Assembly: GCA_907163375.1 (NCBI GenBank)
Contig: CAJQUW010002102.1
Span: 1 to 64,000 of the forward strand
Source: Prostheceraeus crozeri
Taxonomy: Eukaryota > Platyhelminthes > Polycladida > Euryleptidae
Length of the DNA stretch: 64,000 nucleotides
Direction of reading: 5' to 3'
The position numbers and the translations under genes were made by a program. Within the stretch, counting starts at the first letter, position 1; the number at the start of each line of letters is the position of its first letter. Of this stretch, positions 45,736-58,360 are shown piece after piece. The notes beneath the pieces were generated by a model that saw only the letters and a list, made by a program, of their open reading frames with translations, ran no database searches and was not told where the DNA came from.

Positions 45736-47625
45736 TCTACACCATTTCCACTTTAATTACAGAACTCTGCAGTTATATTCAAGAATCCAGCAGATTTATT
45801 TCAGCATTTCAAGTTTATATTTCAGATTGAAGCATTTATATTTTTGACAACAGCATTTTAATTTCAGAGAATTTTTGTGCGTGTGTTTAAATCATTTGTA
45901 TTTGAGAATGCAACACTTATATTTCAGACTTTGTCATTTCTAATTCAGAAATAGACTTTATATTTCAGAAATGATCATTTATAGTTCATTTTTAGTCATT
46001 TATATTTCAGAATTCCAGAAAAGACGATATATATTTAAGAAAGTGTCATTTATATTTCAGATTTGCAGTTTATATTTCAGAAATGATCATTTATAATTCA
46101 CTTTTAGTCATTTATACTTCAGAATTCCAGAAAAGACGATATATATTTAAGAAAGTGTCATTTATATTTCAGATTTGCAGTTTATATTTCAGAAATGATC
46201 ATTTATAATTCACTTTTAGTCATTTATACTTCAGAATTCCAGAAAAGACGATATATATTTAAGAAAGTGTCATTTATATTTCAGATTTGCAGTTTATATT
46301 TCAGAACCGGTCATTTCAATTTGAGATATCTGCACCTATAATTCAGACGCTAGAAGTAATTCAGAATACGTCATTTATATTTCAGAAATCCCCATTTCAC
46401 TTTCAGAATTGGTCACTTGCAATTCAGATGTCAAGTTTAAATTTCAGAAACGGTAAAATATATTTCAGAATGCATCAATTAAATTTGAGAATGTCAAATT
46501 CTTCAGAATTTGTTTCTTTAAATCAGAAGTGGCATTTTCAATAAAATATAAGCTTCTATCACTTTGTGAGATATTCAATATTCTTTAATTTGATTTTGTA
46601 AGATAAAAGATGCGTTTTTTCATCCAGAGATTTTAAATTTAACGCATTGACGCAGTTCGTAATAGGAGCAATGCATTCGCGGTGGAATAAATGCATGCAT
46701 TCGTAATAATGTTGCTTTTGACATTGGTCTCAAACAAATTGCACAATTATCGGACACTTGCATTGTCACCAACAGTAATTTTATCAATCATCTGTGTTGG
46801 CCAATTTATACCTTAGCCTCCTGCACACTATTCGGATCTTTGTAAGCATTTTCTGACAACTGAGAAGTGCTTAAATTAAACTGATGCATTCTGAAATATA
46901 TTTTACCGTTTCTGAAATTAAAACTTGACATCTGGATTGCAAGTGACCTATTCTGAAAGTGAAATGGGGATTTCTGAAATATAAATGACGTATTCTGAAT
47001 TACTTCTAGCGTCTGAATTATAGGTGCAGATATCTCAAATTGAAATGACCGGTTCTGAAATATAAACTGCAAATCTGAAATATAAATGACACTTTCTTAA
47101 ATATATATCGTCTTTTCTGGAATTCTGAAGTATAAATGACTAAAAGTGAATTATAAATGATCATTTCTGAAATATAAACTGCAAATCTGAAATATAAATG
47201 ACACTTTCTTAAATATATATCGTCTTTTCTGGAATTCTGAAGTATAAATGACTAAAAGTGAATTATAAATGATCATTTCTGAAATATAAACTGCAAATCT
47301 GAAATATAAATGACACTTTCTTAAATATATATCGTCTTTTCTGGAATTCTGAAATATAAATGACTAAAAATGAACTATAAATGATCATTTCTGAAATATA
47401 AAGTCTATTTCTGAATTAGAAATGACAAAGTCTGAAATATAAGTGTTGCATTCTCAAATACAAATGATTTAAACACACGCACAAAAATTCTCTGAAATTA
47501 AAATGCTGTTGTCAAAAATATAAATGCTTCAATCTGAAATATAAACTTGAAATGCTGAAATAAATCTGCTGGATTCTTGAATATAACTGCAGAGTTCTGT
47601 AATTAAAGTGGAAATGGTGTAGATA
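45736..47625. repeat. Long foldback (inverted repeat) of a TTTATATTTCAGAA-like motif
   Basis: Arms 45736-46485 and 46886-47625 are near-perfect complements around a 400-bp spacer. Each arm is built from dozens of degenerate copies of a motif like catttatatttcagaa at 16-20 bp spacing. Inside each arm a higher-order unit of exactly 112 bp repeats about three times (atttgcag at 46061, 46173 and 46285 on the left). No transposase is present. It may be a Foldback-type element. Confidence 0.9.
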
Positions 47626-47702
47626 TCGGACATACCACGCAGGCGAATTTCCGTTTCCAAGAGTCAGTAGAACCTCTTAGCCGCTGGTCATCTGAGCTGT
47701 AG

Positions 47703-47757
47703 TAGCGCAGTGTGTAGCGGCGCAAGTTGTAGTACACGTGGTCAAGGGATCGAATCA
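47703..47757 (+). promoter_or_regulatory. tRNA-like A and B boxes upstream of LINE ORF1
   Basis: TAGCGCAGTGTG at 47703 fits a pol III A box and GGATCGAATC near 47748 a B box, 44 bp apart. It may be a SINE head fused to the LINE or chance. Weak. Confidence 0.35.
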
Positions 47758-47817
47758 GGCTCAAATTAGTTAAAGTTTTGCGGTAATTCTCATGGTACTT
47801 GCTATTTTCAAGATATT

Positions 47818-48576
47818 ATGGCGACAAATACAGACATTATCACTCTATCTGATGAAGAATTGATCAATAAAATGCCTTCAATTAAGAAAAAAGAACTTAT
47901 GGAAGCATTCATTCACATAAGATCACAGAAGCAGGTCAAACCAACCGAGATGAATATCAACATGAATACTTTAGCGACCATACTAGAAACCAAACTGAAG
48001 GAAAAGTTAGACCCTTTCCTCGAACAATTGTCTGCCGTATCAAAAGAAAATATGAAAATGAAACATGAAGTTCAGGCTCTGCAGTCAAAGTTAAATCTTC
48101 TGGAAAAATCATATTCTGATAGCATGGAATACGTTTTGCAGGAGTCTCTTAGGCGTTTCAGAAAGGAAAGGAATATAATAATCTCAGAAGTTGAAGAAGC
48201 TTCAAGTGACGATCTGGAGGAAAATGACAAGAGGACGTGTAATGACATATTTCAATATCTTGGGGCGTCCACTGGCGATGTCGAGGAAATTAAACGCCTT
48301 GGCAAACGTGATGATGGGAAGCACCGTCTTTTGCTGGTTAAAATGAAATCCGTGGATTGTAGAAACGAAATACTCAGAAATGCAAAGAAACTACGTTATA
48401 GCTAAACTTTCCGCCATATCTATATCAATATCGATAAAACGCGCATGCAACAAGTAAAAGACAGGCGTATGATGGAAGAACTTCGCAACAGGCAAAAGGA
48501 TGGTGAAGACGTTGTAATAAATAAAGGCAAAATCATATTACGGAAAGACATAAAAAAATTTCCACGACGCTTTTAG
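47818..48576 (+). pseudogene. LINE ORF1 protein (coiled coil plus RNA-binding domain)
   Basis: Starts MATNTDIITLSDEELINKMP. Residues about 60-110 are coiled coil (MKMKHEVQALQSKLNLLEKS), followed by FRKERNIIISEVEEASSDDL, IFQYLGASTG, IKRLGKRDDGKHRLLLVKMK and NEILRNAKKLR, the usual ORF1 nucleic-acid-binding core. The first frame stops at 48405; the C-terminal MQQVKDRRMMEELRNRQKDG continues in another frame to 48576, so one frameshift near 48,400 breaks it. ORF1 proteins of this kind trimerise and coat LINE RNA. Confidence 0.82.
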
Positions 48577-48587
48577 GGTATCACAGT

Positions 48588-51303
48588 TTGAACCCTACAC
48601 CTTATGACCCTCCAAAACCTCTCCCGACAAACTCCAACATTGACGACTATGAAGAAACTGATGTCAAACCTCAGTTTCCATCCATATTCATGTGTAATAT
48701 ACAGTCTCTGTGTTCCAAATATGATGAACTATCCGTTTTTACTAATTCTTTCACTCCAGATATTATTGCTTTAACCGAATCGTGGCTAAATTCGAATATA
48801 TCGGATGAAAAAATAAGATTATCAGGATACAATATACTATTTCGTGATGATAGAAAATTCAGGCATGTGTTATTAATTCTGTTATATACGAAATCATATA
48901 ACCAGTTCCAAGTTGGATACTTTCCAGCAGCCTCCTTCATGTGTGGAAGTCGCATGGTTATCCTTTCCATCACAAAACATGGTAATGGTCGCTTTATATA
49001 TGCCGCCAAATCTTTTGAGGCATCAATATGATGAGGTTATCACTTATCTGATTGATACAGATGATCAAGCGGTGGAATCAGTCACCGATGGTACTTTGAT
49101 TGTGCTAGGCGATTTTGACCAGATGCCGACGGATGATTTGTCTGATATCCTTGGTCTTTCTCAAAGCATAGATTTTCCAACCAGAGGGAAAGCAACTTTG
49201 GACAAAATCTTTATGGAATCATCTGTTCAACAACATTATTCCTCACCAATAAGTTGTCCTAACTTCGATAAAGCAGACCATAATGCCATTCTATTGCTAC
49301 CATATAGCAAAGAGACTCGAAAAAAACGAATTACTAAAGTTTATGACTATCGAAGGAGCAACGTAGAAGCGTTTATGTCGGCACTTGCTACCTTACCGTG
49401 GAGTTCTTTGTATCGTATGCCCTCAAATGTTCAGGAAAAATGCAATATCTTCTATAACTGGATTGATTCGGCAATCTCGGTAATACCATTCTCATTTGTT
49501 GAAATGGAAGATGATGAAAAGGCATGGATAACGCCTGTTCTAAAGAAAATTATGCAGCAGAAACACGAAGCCTTCAAAAGAAATGATACCCAACAATTTG
49601 AACATTTTCAAAAGAAGTTAGAAACAGAAACAGAGAAAGCAAAAGCAATTTGAGTCAGACGAATGAAAAATTCAAAACGTGGAAAATGGGATATTGTAAA
49701 ACATCTTCGAAATAACAAAGGAAAATCATCTAACGACATCTCATCTTTCGTCAATACTTTCCAGTCTCCTGAAGAAGCTGCTGAAATTATAAATGAATCT
49801 TTGACGTCAATATTCTCTCCGCCCCCAGATTGGGATGAGCTTTCACAGTTACTGATTGCCAAATCCAAAACGAAGGATGAAACCATCAATCTGAAAAGTG
49901 ACATCGACGTTCTTTCTGTGTACGAAGAATTAACATCATCAAAGATAAAGAAGTCCAGTGGCAGTGACAGAATACCACCTAGATTACTTCGTGAAAGTGC
50001 AGCTATTATCACAGAACCTCTGACCCATTTATTTTGTTTATCAGTTGAAACCGGTATAGTACCAACTCAGTGGAAGTGTTCCGACATCATTCCTGTACCG
50101 AAATCAAAGAACATAACTGCTTCAAGCATCAGACCGATTTCCCTTCTTCCCGTGGTCTTCAAAGTATTTGAAAAATTAATCCTTAAAAGCATAAAAGGTG
50201 AATTAATTCGCATGTACGGTTCAAACCAGTTTGGTTTTAGACCTGATTCATCTACACTGATGGCACAAATTTCTTTCTACGATTTTCTCACTAAGATTCT
50301 GGAAGAGGAAACGTTTATTGGGGCGCTGTTATTTCTTTCGATTTAAGCCGTGCATTCGATAAGACTTGATCACGGAAGTCTGTTTAAAACTCTAATTAAT
50401 GCTTCCAACCTCTCATATATATCCTTGAAATGGTTACTAAATTTCTTGCAAGATCGATCTCAAAAAGTACGCTTTTTTAATTCTGTCTATAGCTCCAGCT
50501 CGTCGGTGACTTCAGGAGTTCCCCAGGCCTCAATAATATCTCCGTACCTATTTTCTTGCTATATGGGATCACTTGTGCCTCGCTCTTCAAAAGCTGCAAT
50601 GTACAAATATGCCGATGATGTGGTAATCGTTGTCCCGTTCGATGAGACTAACAACCTGAATAATTTGATACAAGAGGAAATTGATAATATGCAGAATTGG
50701 TGCTTACAAGGACGACTTGCGTTAAATGTGGAAAAAACTAACTTGATGGTAGTAAGCAAGAGGAATCAGCACTTTTCACTGCCATCTGTGATCAACCCTC
50801 AACCCGAACTCAAGATTTTAGGGGTCATCTTTCAGAATAACCTAAAATGGAATTCTCATGTCAGCTATATCTGTCGCATTGCTTCACAAAGAATCTACCT
50901 TTTAAAGAAAATGAAAAAGTTCCAATCGACTTCCAGAGAAGGCATGGTTGAAATTTATTATTCCCTAATAGGAGGTATCATTGAATACAATGCCCCACTT
51001 TTTGTCGGTTTATCAGCGAAAAATGCCTATAAAATAGAGAAAATCAGAAAGCGTTGCCATAGAATTATTTGTGATTTTGAATGTCGCTGTCAACTCCTGA
51101 GCAGTTTTTCGAATCGTCGGGAAGCAAGAGCGTTACAAGTTTTTCGTGAAATTCTACAAAGTAATCATTTTTTACACTCTTTAACACCTCAGTTTCTTCC
51201 CCGATCTAAGCAAGTGCAACTGCCTCTCTGTAAAACCAAACGCAGAAGCTCATCTTTTTTCCCTTATTGTGCTCGTCTCTTTAACTCGACGCTTCAGAAA
51301 TGA
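48588..51303 (+). pseudogene. LINE ORF2: endonuclease and reverse transcriptase
   Basis: Endonuclease motifs: FMCNIQSLCSKYDELSVF, DIIALTESWLNSNI, then in the next frame VLGDFDQMPTDDL, TLDKIFMES and KADHNAILLL. Reverse transcriptase: KKSSGSDRIPPRLLRES, IRPISLLPVVFKVFEKLI, FGFRPDSSTLMAQ, SGVPQASIISPYLFSCYM and YKYADDVVIVV with the catalytic Asp pair. The C-terminal part is YSLIGGIIEYNAPLFVGLSA and a Cys-containing end. Breaks: a frameshift near 48,880-48,915, a stop at 49,651-49,653 and a frameshift at about 50,345. It cuts DNA and copies LINE RNA at the target when intact. Confidence 0.88.
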
Positions 51304-51849
51304 CTTTACATCTGAAATGCATACCACATGTATATCGCATATCTTGTATTCACCGTGTCACCTATCTTTACTCACTTTGTACTTGAAAATATGACAATAT
51401 AAACATTTCTTACTTACTTAACTCTGCATAATAATTAAGCTTAACTCATCCATCCTACCAGTATATTATAGCATAATAAAAGGAGTAAATATGAAAATAG
51501 CTACCGGTATTAATAATCGAATTGACGCTAACACAGAGACTTTGGACCGATTCATACGATAATATTCATAGATTCATGCGATAATACGATTCATGATTAG
51601 CAGCAATGATGCCTAAAATCCAAAATTCAGCTATAACATGCTCAAAATATGTTTATTTTTCTCAACCAACCCGATCAGATTCGGGTCCCGAAAGCACACC
51701 TGTACTGTGAACTGTGTTCTTTCATTTCTCTTCGTTCTCCAAAATCACAATTTACTTCTCCAGCACTTGTAGTATATTTCCGATAAAAGTAGAAATTCGT
51801 TCTAAGAGACTATTGCACACTGTTTGAGTTGAGAGTTGAGATTATCCGT

Positions 51850-51912
51850 CAGTGTGGCCCTGCAGGTAGAGTATTCGCTAGACGGTGATAGTGAGACGTG
51901 GATTCAAACTTA
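51850..51912 (+). pseudogene. Weak tRNA-like sequence
   Basis: TGGCCCTGCAGGTAGAG resembles an A box and GTGGATTCAAAC a B box about 45 bp later. Arms do not fold well. Possible SINE remnant. Confidence 0.25.
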
Positions 51913-53659
51913 GATCAGATCAAATCTAAGATTTTTAAAATAGGTGCACATGTATTCTTGCTGATCATTCAGTGCAAGGAATTGACAGCGATATGATTAA
52001 AATAAACTGCAACATGTAAAAACGTGCATGCATCATCATACTCGAATCCCAATTTGTTATCGAAAATTTTGCGAAGAGACAGACAGATTTTCCGGAATTC
52101 TAGTTTTAGTCGGTTTGTTGGTCTTTTCATTTCCTGGCAAAATCCAGCTTTAGCTTGCAAAAGTCAACCCCGACGGTATTCACATTAGCCTCATTTCTAA
52201 TTTGCATCAATATATTTACTAACACCGTCATTCATTGAATTTCACACCTTCACAAATAAATGGAAATTAACTTTCAGGCCCTCCTCAGTCAACTTACAAC
52301 TCTGTCCGGTGTGGATTGGTTCAATGTTAGGCTATCAATGTGCAGTCTAAGAATTCAAGCTGTCCTTAGAAGCAATTTAATAAGGTCGGAAATATTGTGA
52401 CAAATTGCTCAAGAGAGTGATAAATCATGAAAATTTCATCGTCTGCATTTTGAAAGAAATGAAAAAATGCTGAAATCATCAATTTCTTGTATAGCAATAA
52501 AAACATCAGTTTGATCAATTCGGTGAAATCAGCATTTCATCTTCTTCTTTAGTATTACGGCTGTTTATAACTTCCGATATAATATCAGTTCACTTGAGTG
52601 GTGATTTCATTGTCTCAGTATCTGTATCTCCCACATTACCGCATCCTACGTTATCAGCCAGTCTCTGAAATTGACTAGCAATGCTTCATACATTGTCTGG
52701 CAGTGACGTTTATCATCATGATTTCGAATTCATGAAATGCCAATTTATGTGTAGAATGTAATAAAATTATGTATCCAGGCTTTTCATGAACAATTCATGT
52801 TTTTCAGACAGACGATGTGATCATGCAAGCAAATTGCGACTTTTTCAAGCTTCAAGCTTGCATTTTCCATAACAGTAGCTTAAGAATAACGAATGCGCGC
52901 CTGTCACTCGTTAACTGTTTAAAAAAGACTTTGCTATTCTAGCGATTACTAATTGAATTGAAGTTTATGAAGTCGTTTGGATAACCAAAATAAATGGCAC
53001 ACTTAACAAAGCAGTAACGGCACCGGGGGTTGTATATATACACACGTACATGCGGTTATATGCCAATCGCCAAATTTCGGCTTGTAGTTATGCATTTTTA
53101 CCAGTAATTTCAATCGTTCAGACAAAAGGTTCATCAATCATAATTTCGTTATGCTGTCCATGAAATACTGTAATTTTTGTTCGAAGTCGAAGCCTCTGAT
53201 GTTTCGTGGGTGTGTGCGGTTCGACATTGCTCACACACTCGCAGATTATTGTAGCAAACCTGCGTGCTTTCAACACTTTGCAAGAAATTCCATGATAAAC
53301 TTCATTGAGGTATAAGGAGTTGCACAGCGCTTCACATGCAACCCAGCAATCATTTTTATCATCTGAAGTGAAATTGATGCTCAAAATTATGATTTTGTTC
53401 ATGAAGAAAGCGTTAGTTATCAGAATTTTTTGCTTTATACAATTAATATGCTATATATTCACATGTCTGTGAATATGCATATTTTATAAAATGAGTTGAT
53501 TATTAAAAGTAAATTAATTTTATAAACTGACTAATCTATTCATGTATCTGTGCTAAAACTATCTCATACATGTATCACTCATCTCTAGCATCATCGGGAG
53601 TTTGATAATTAACTTTCTAAGTTTGTTGATCATTTACATAGATCGAACAAGAGAAAAAA

Positions 53660-54856
53660 AGATTCACACACCAAAATGATTCCCAGAATATGAATAAGTT
53701 GATGATTCGAATAGCTTCCACCATGGAGAGCATTATTTTCATAACATGCAAGACTCTCAGAGGGCACTGCCAATGCACAATAGTTTAATGATTGACTAGA
53801 CTGGAACACTTGCAAAAGCAGCGGATATTGACAATAGATGCAGTAGATTGTGAAAGCTGTTAATTTCTTATTGATATGATGAAAGTGGTCGCTTCGTGAA
53901 CATTTGTTGACTTGTGCTATGAATAAATGACGCAATCGACTTTCATCGATGAACTGATTGAATGGGTTGCTGAGATTTCTATGTCTGTCAAATGAGCTTA
54001 CATGTATATTACGGAGAGCAGACGGCGAAAAAAAATAGTTGAAGTAGGAATGGTTTTTGCTGATTTTGAATATTATGGCGTAATACTGTATGTAATAAAT
54101 TTTAGATATTCTAATAGAAATTTCCTACTGATTTCGATGAAAACAAAATAAAGATTGAAATTTCAGAGTAATTTTGGTTCATGCCCTTCTCCAATAGACT
54201 AAGACACATCCACTATCTATGTCTCATGAAATCGAGAGATCGAAATGTTTTGTCTGATGATTGACAGTCGGAGATATCGAAGTCCAATGTGAAAGGCCAG
54301 TTCCAAATTGTAGCGACAACCGCGTTGCAAAAAGTCGCATGTGGCACAGAATTAGATTGTCTAATCGCATCACTTTGCTAGAAGTGCAAATTGATTCAAA
54401 CAGATGGCACATGCAGGAACTTAATAAGTGGGCAAAAAGAAATTTTTAATACCTTACAGAGATAGGAAAAATAGTCGTGCGTCGCTTGCGGATTGCTCTG
54501 AATTCCTTCAAAATGCTCCGATCGCCACGATTCCTTCTGATTCGAAGAATTCAGATCATTGCGCAGAAGTTTTCTCGATAATGTTAGCAGGCGCATGAAA
54601 AAACGTTCACAAACTTCTCTGTAGAACTTGACATCGTCTGTGTCTCTTTGCTGTGTGATTCGGTTGATAACAGTCACTGAAACTTTACACAATTTGGCGT
54701 GTTTATATGTTGGACTGCCTGCGCATTGTTCGATTGCTATGGTATTTAGTCAGGAGATTGTGCCATTTCATTTACGTTACATGTTCCAATGTTTCCCTTC
54801 TAGTCAAACAGAAGAACAAACGAGCTGTCTAATTCTGTGCATGTGTGAAACAGCCC
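53660..54856. mobile_element. Disrupted second copy of the PIF/Harbinger-like MITE
   Basis: Shares about 430 bp with 29336-29715, including gattcacacaccaaaat and tttcctactgatttcgatga. The right end reads ATGTGTGAAACAGCCC then TAA. The 5' part of the element is absent, about 220 bp of extra sequence follow 53,705, and another MITE (54344-54840) sits in the right terminal repeat. Confidence 0.7.
54344..54840. mobile_element. 497-bp MITE nested in the Harbinger-like copy
   Basis: Perfect 13-bp ends, GCACAGAATTAGA and its complement (allowing one terminal mismatch inside), with ATGTG duplicated at 54339-54343 and 54841-54845. It splits the Harbinger terminal repeat ...GCATGTG|TGAAACAG. An inverted related copy is at 55247-56035. 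Confidence 0.7.
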
Positions 54857-54900
54857 TAAGTCCCTAATCAAATAATCGTCACCCTCGATGTCATACATTT

Positions 54901-55098
54901 GGGCTGTTCATTAACTAAAATTCTGCCGACAGAAAATTAAACAGATTTAATATTCTGCTGGCAGAATATTCAGCCGACCTAATGAACGATAGTATAACAC
55001 CGAAACTGGCAGAATATTCAGTCGGCTTCAGTATTATACCGTCGTTCATTAAGTCGGCAGAATATTCTGCCGGCAGAATTTTAGTTAATGAACAGCCC
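54901..55098. mobile_element. 198-bp palindromic MITE
   Basis: Ends GGGCTGTTCATTAACTAAAA and its complement pair for 28 bp; further inner pairing (ttctgccg, gtcggcagaatattc) makes nearly the whole element fold back. No coding content. Confidence 0.8.
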
Positions 55099-55246
55099 CA
55101 TTGACTATGATCGGTGGCCACGATCGCCATTGTCATGGAATCCGACACTATAATAATATAAGTTTAGAACGGACATGGATATTGAATACAAAGGGGTTGT
55201 CATGAGTGGATTGAAAAAAAAACACTAACAACTCGTCTATGCGCAT

Positions 55247-56035
55247 CACAGAATTAGACAGGTCGTCTCCTCTTCTGTTTGACTAGAAAGGAAGCATTGG
55301 AACATGTAATGCCTATAAAATGGCACAATCGGCTGACATAATACCATAGCAATCGAACAATGAGCAGCCAGTTCAACATTGAACACGCCAAATTGTGCAA
55401 AGTTTCAGTGACTGTTATCAACCGGATCACACAGCAAAGAGACACAGTCGATGTGAAGTTCTACAGAGAAGTTTGTGAACGTTTTCGGTGCGCCTGCTAA
55501 CTTTCTTTAATAATGATCGGAGGGCCCGACACATAGAAATTGACAACAATAAAACCTCTAGAATGGAAGTTAAACTTCATGCTATGCATAATAGTGGCAC
55601 ATGAAGCGCACGCATTTCCACTTAGATACACTTGTCAACGGCTGTATCATTGGGTTAGAATCAGTCACATGTGTAATTCTGAGGTTTTCATTGGTCATTC
55701 TTGCCCCAACTTAGTTCCCCCGGATGTGCCGCGACCTTGAGTCAATTTCCATTCTAGTCAACTTCAGATAAACACATTATTTCTATGGCCCGACATTATC
55801 GAGAAAACTTTTACGCAATGATCTGAATTCTTCGAATCTGGAGAAATCGTGGCGATCGGAGCATTTTGAATGAATTCACAGCAATCCGCACGCGGCGTAG
55901 GACTATTTTTCCTATCTCTGAAAGGTATTAGAAATATAATTTTGCCCACTGAGTAAGTTCCTGCATGTGTCATCGTTTTGAATCAATTTGCACTTCTAGC
56001 AAAGTGATGCGGTTAAGCAATCTAATTGATGGTGC
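55247..56035. mobile_element. Inverted second copy of the 497-bp MITE, itself interrupted
   Basis: Reverse-complement similarity to 54344-54840 along its length (for example cacagaattagacag, ttcgaatctggagaaatcg). It is split by the 256-bp insertion at 55532-55787. Confidence 0.75.
55532..55787. mobile_element. 256-bp hAT-like MITE with 8-bp target duplication
   Basis: Flanked by GCCCGACA at 55524-55531 and 55788-55795. Ends are CATAGAAAT and ATTTCTATG, a perfect 9-bp inverted repeat. The 8-bp duplication points to the hAT superfamily. No coding content. Confidence 0.75.
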
Positions 56036-58250
56036 GCACCATACGGTTGGATGCTAATAAGTCTTTAACTATTGTCAGAGATTTGTAAGACACAAACAAC
56101 TCACTATCGAACACTGTTTCTGTGCGGTCGCCCCAGGGTGGCACATCGCCCATAGCTCATAGCCAACCCTTCTCAGCTCGAGAGATGCAGCTTTTATTCA
56201 GAACTTGAATCGCCTTTGATTGCTGAGCCATCTGCTGTTATTTATTGTCATGTCTGTTTACACGAACAATATATGTGACGTAATATGTGTGAATGGCATA
56301 ATAGACATATAAATTGCATCTTCAGTTTTGATCTGACCAGAGTTGCAAGTGTAAAGTCTCCTATATATCCTATTTCTTTTGATATCTTAGCATTTTATCT
56401 TCAGTTTGAGTATTAATAGCGACATACGTGCCATATAAATGAATTTTTTATGGTCGAGCAAAGCGACGTGTCAAGCAAAAGAACGTCATCGAATTGCTAG
56501 TACATACGAACGTGCGCGTGTGTCTTGGTGGCTGTTTTCGGTTGGTTTTGGTTCAAAACTGTACACTGTAAACCAGCCAATAGATGCCATAGCAGACAGC
56601 TCTCTAATAGTAATTATGCAGGATTCACTTAAGTCTTTAGCTCTTACAGGGTTTTGAAAAATCTATCCGTCAGATGCAATCTTGAATTGAATCAATTACT
56701 TTTTGCTATGGCGTACTTAGCATGGAGTCGCAAGACAGCGCGCTATTAAAATGTGTTTCAAGAGACACAGAGAATTTTTTTGAATCACAAATGAAATCTC
56801 TCATTCCTCTGCTTATGGCTTAGTGCACTTATTTAGTATTTCATTTACGAATAATGGCATCTAATTTTAAATTTCTTGTTTGAATTTTGTAGTTCATTGA
56901 GACGGAAAGAGAGAACGCATTCAAAAGGGAAATTTGGAGAATATCCTCGGGCAATAGCTAAAAATTCTGATCGCAATTACTTGGCTATGAAATGCTTCTA
57001 ATAGCAATCTTTTCTGCATGAGGTCAATAATGATAATTCATTAGTTGAGTTAATGCTCTTATGCGTTGCTATAGATGCTAAAGAGATTTCATTCATAGAA
57101 GTTAATGCGATTAAATTTCATTGGAATATGAATACCTTAAGTTCCTGGGTTTACGTGGAACACAAACCTTTTACAACGATTCAACACCGTAAATTCGTCA
57201 AACTTTATATAGCCATTGTTGCATATCCTCAATGAAAATCCCCACTTGATAAGCTAATTAAAATAACTAATGAAAGGAGGAACGCTTGATGTTTGCTTAA
57301 CAGGATATCCTAGCGATGTCAGTCTGAACGATTCCCAACCGATTGGCTTGATTTCTGTGCGTTGGCTGGAAATGGGTTCGGTCAGGAAAAGGTCGGACTC
57401 CAAGAGGGTAAAGCTGTAAAGTGACATGTGATGATAACACCACTCAAGTCATCTTATAAAATATGTCCAATGAAATCTTTTACATGCATTTGTGATTGAA
57501 ACTACTCAAGCGACTGACTAGCATTAAATAGTCTGAGGTGTTATTTATCAAATTATTTATTAATTTGTCAATCACAAAAGAACGCAGAAATTCGGTTGCA
57601 AAATATGCTCCATGAATTGTAAGTACTCTATAACAGAAAGAGGTTGATCACATGATCTACATGAAATATACATGCACGTATTTTATGTGTTGAAAGCAAT
57701 CACTAGGTAATTTTTATTTATTGTAGCTGCACGATCAGTACCTACCAACATGATGTTCTCATATGTAAGTACGTAGCATGATAAATCCTCTTGGAATGCA
57801 TTTAAATTGTGATCATCCGCCTCTGCATATGATTCTCAAAAGATACTCTGCTAGCTTATTAAGTTAATTTCTACGGGTATTCATTAAATACTACTGACAT
57901 GTCGTCTATGCTAGTACATTTGAAATAGTAATAAATAATGTCTATTTTTGCTGCCCTTCACTACGGGTATGGCTGCAAGTTCATGATGGAAATAATGTCA
58001 ATGTTGAGAGATGTGAACTAGACCTGCTGATTATTCCTGATTTTAGGTTGAAATGGCAGCTATTCAGGTCTGTTCCAATTCTAAACTGACGGTGCAACTC
58101 AATGATTTTTTTTGCATAAAGCTTATTGAGAATGAGATATAAGCATTATTCTATTTGCTCAAAGATTATTGTTGCGTTAGTGTGGAGAAAACGACTACAT
58201 AATCTAGTCATGTAAATCGCTTCAACATTTCAAAAGTTATTCTTTTCCAG

Positions 58251-58360
58251 GAATGTACTTTGCCTGCATTATGGTGATGTGCTCATTATCAGTCGTCTTC
58301 ACTGTTCTTGTTCTCAATTATCATCACAGCAGCAGTGAGGGACAGAAACCTCCGAAATGG
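58251..58360 (+). CDS. nAChR exon, TM3 and start of cytoplasmic loop
   Basis: 110-bp exon between ttcttttccag and GTAAGT. With the carried base it reads GMYFACIMVMCSLSVVFTVL, then VLNYHHSSSEGQKPPKW, ending in phase 0. It covers TM3 and the conserved NYHH...PPKW start of the TM3-TM4 cytoplasmic loop. Most nAChRs have QYFASTM where this has MYFACIM. It lies 17 kb after the nearest upstream exon, across the longest intron in the window. The next exons (rest of loop, TM4) were not found before 64000. Confidence 0.93.

Larger units (their letters stand above)
47640..51420 (+). mobile_element. Near full-length LINE (CR1-like group)
   Basis: ORF1, then an ORF2 with apurinic endonuclease and reverse transcriptase, then a 3' end in ttcttacttacttaac, a short repeat tail. 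It starts straight after the foldback. Several frame breaks separate the open pieces, so it is inactive but not old. Confidence 0.88.
41198..58250 (+). other. nAChR intron before the TM3 exon
   Basis: 17-kb intron, the longest in the window. It contains the 1,105-bp tandem duplication, the long foldback, a near-complete LINE and the MITE cluster. 51.5-53.6 and 56.1-58.2 kb show no supportable feature apart from a weak tRNA-like sequence near 51,850. Confidence 0.75.

Noticed and set aside
45736-47625. A CRISPR-like array because of regularly spaced repeats
   Set aside because: Repeats are degenerate, spacing varies from 16 to 20 bp, the structure is an inverted pair in an animal intron and no cas gene exists.
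51850-51912. A second tRNA gene
   Set aside because: Boxes are imperfect and the arms do not fold; listed only as a weak tRNA-like remnant.
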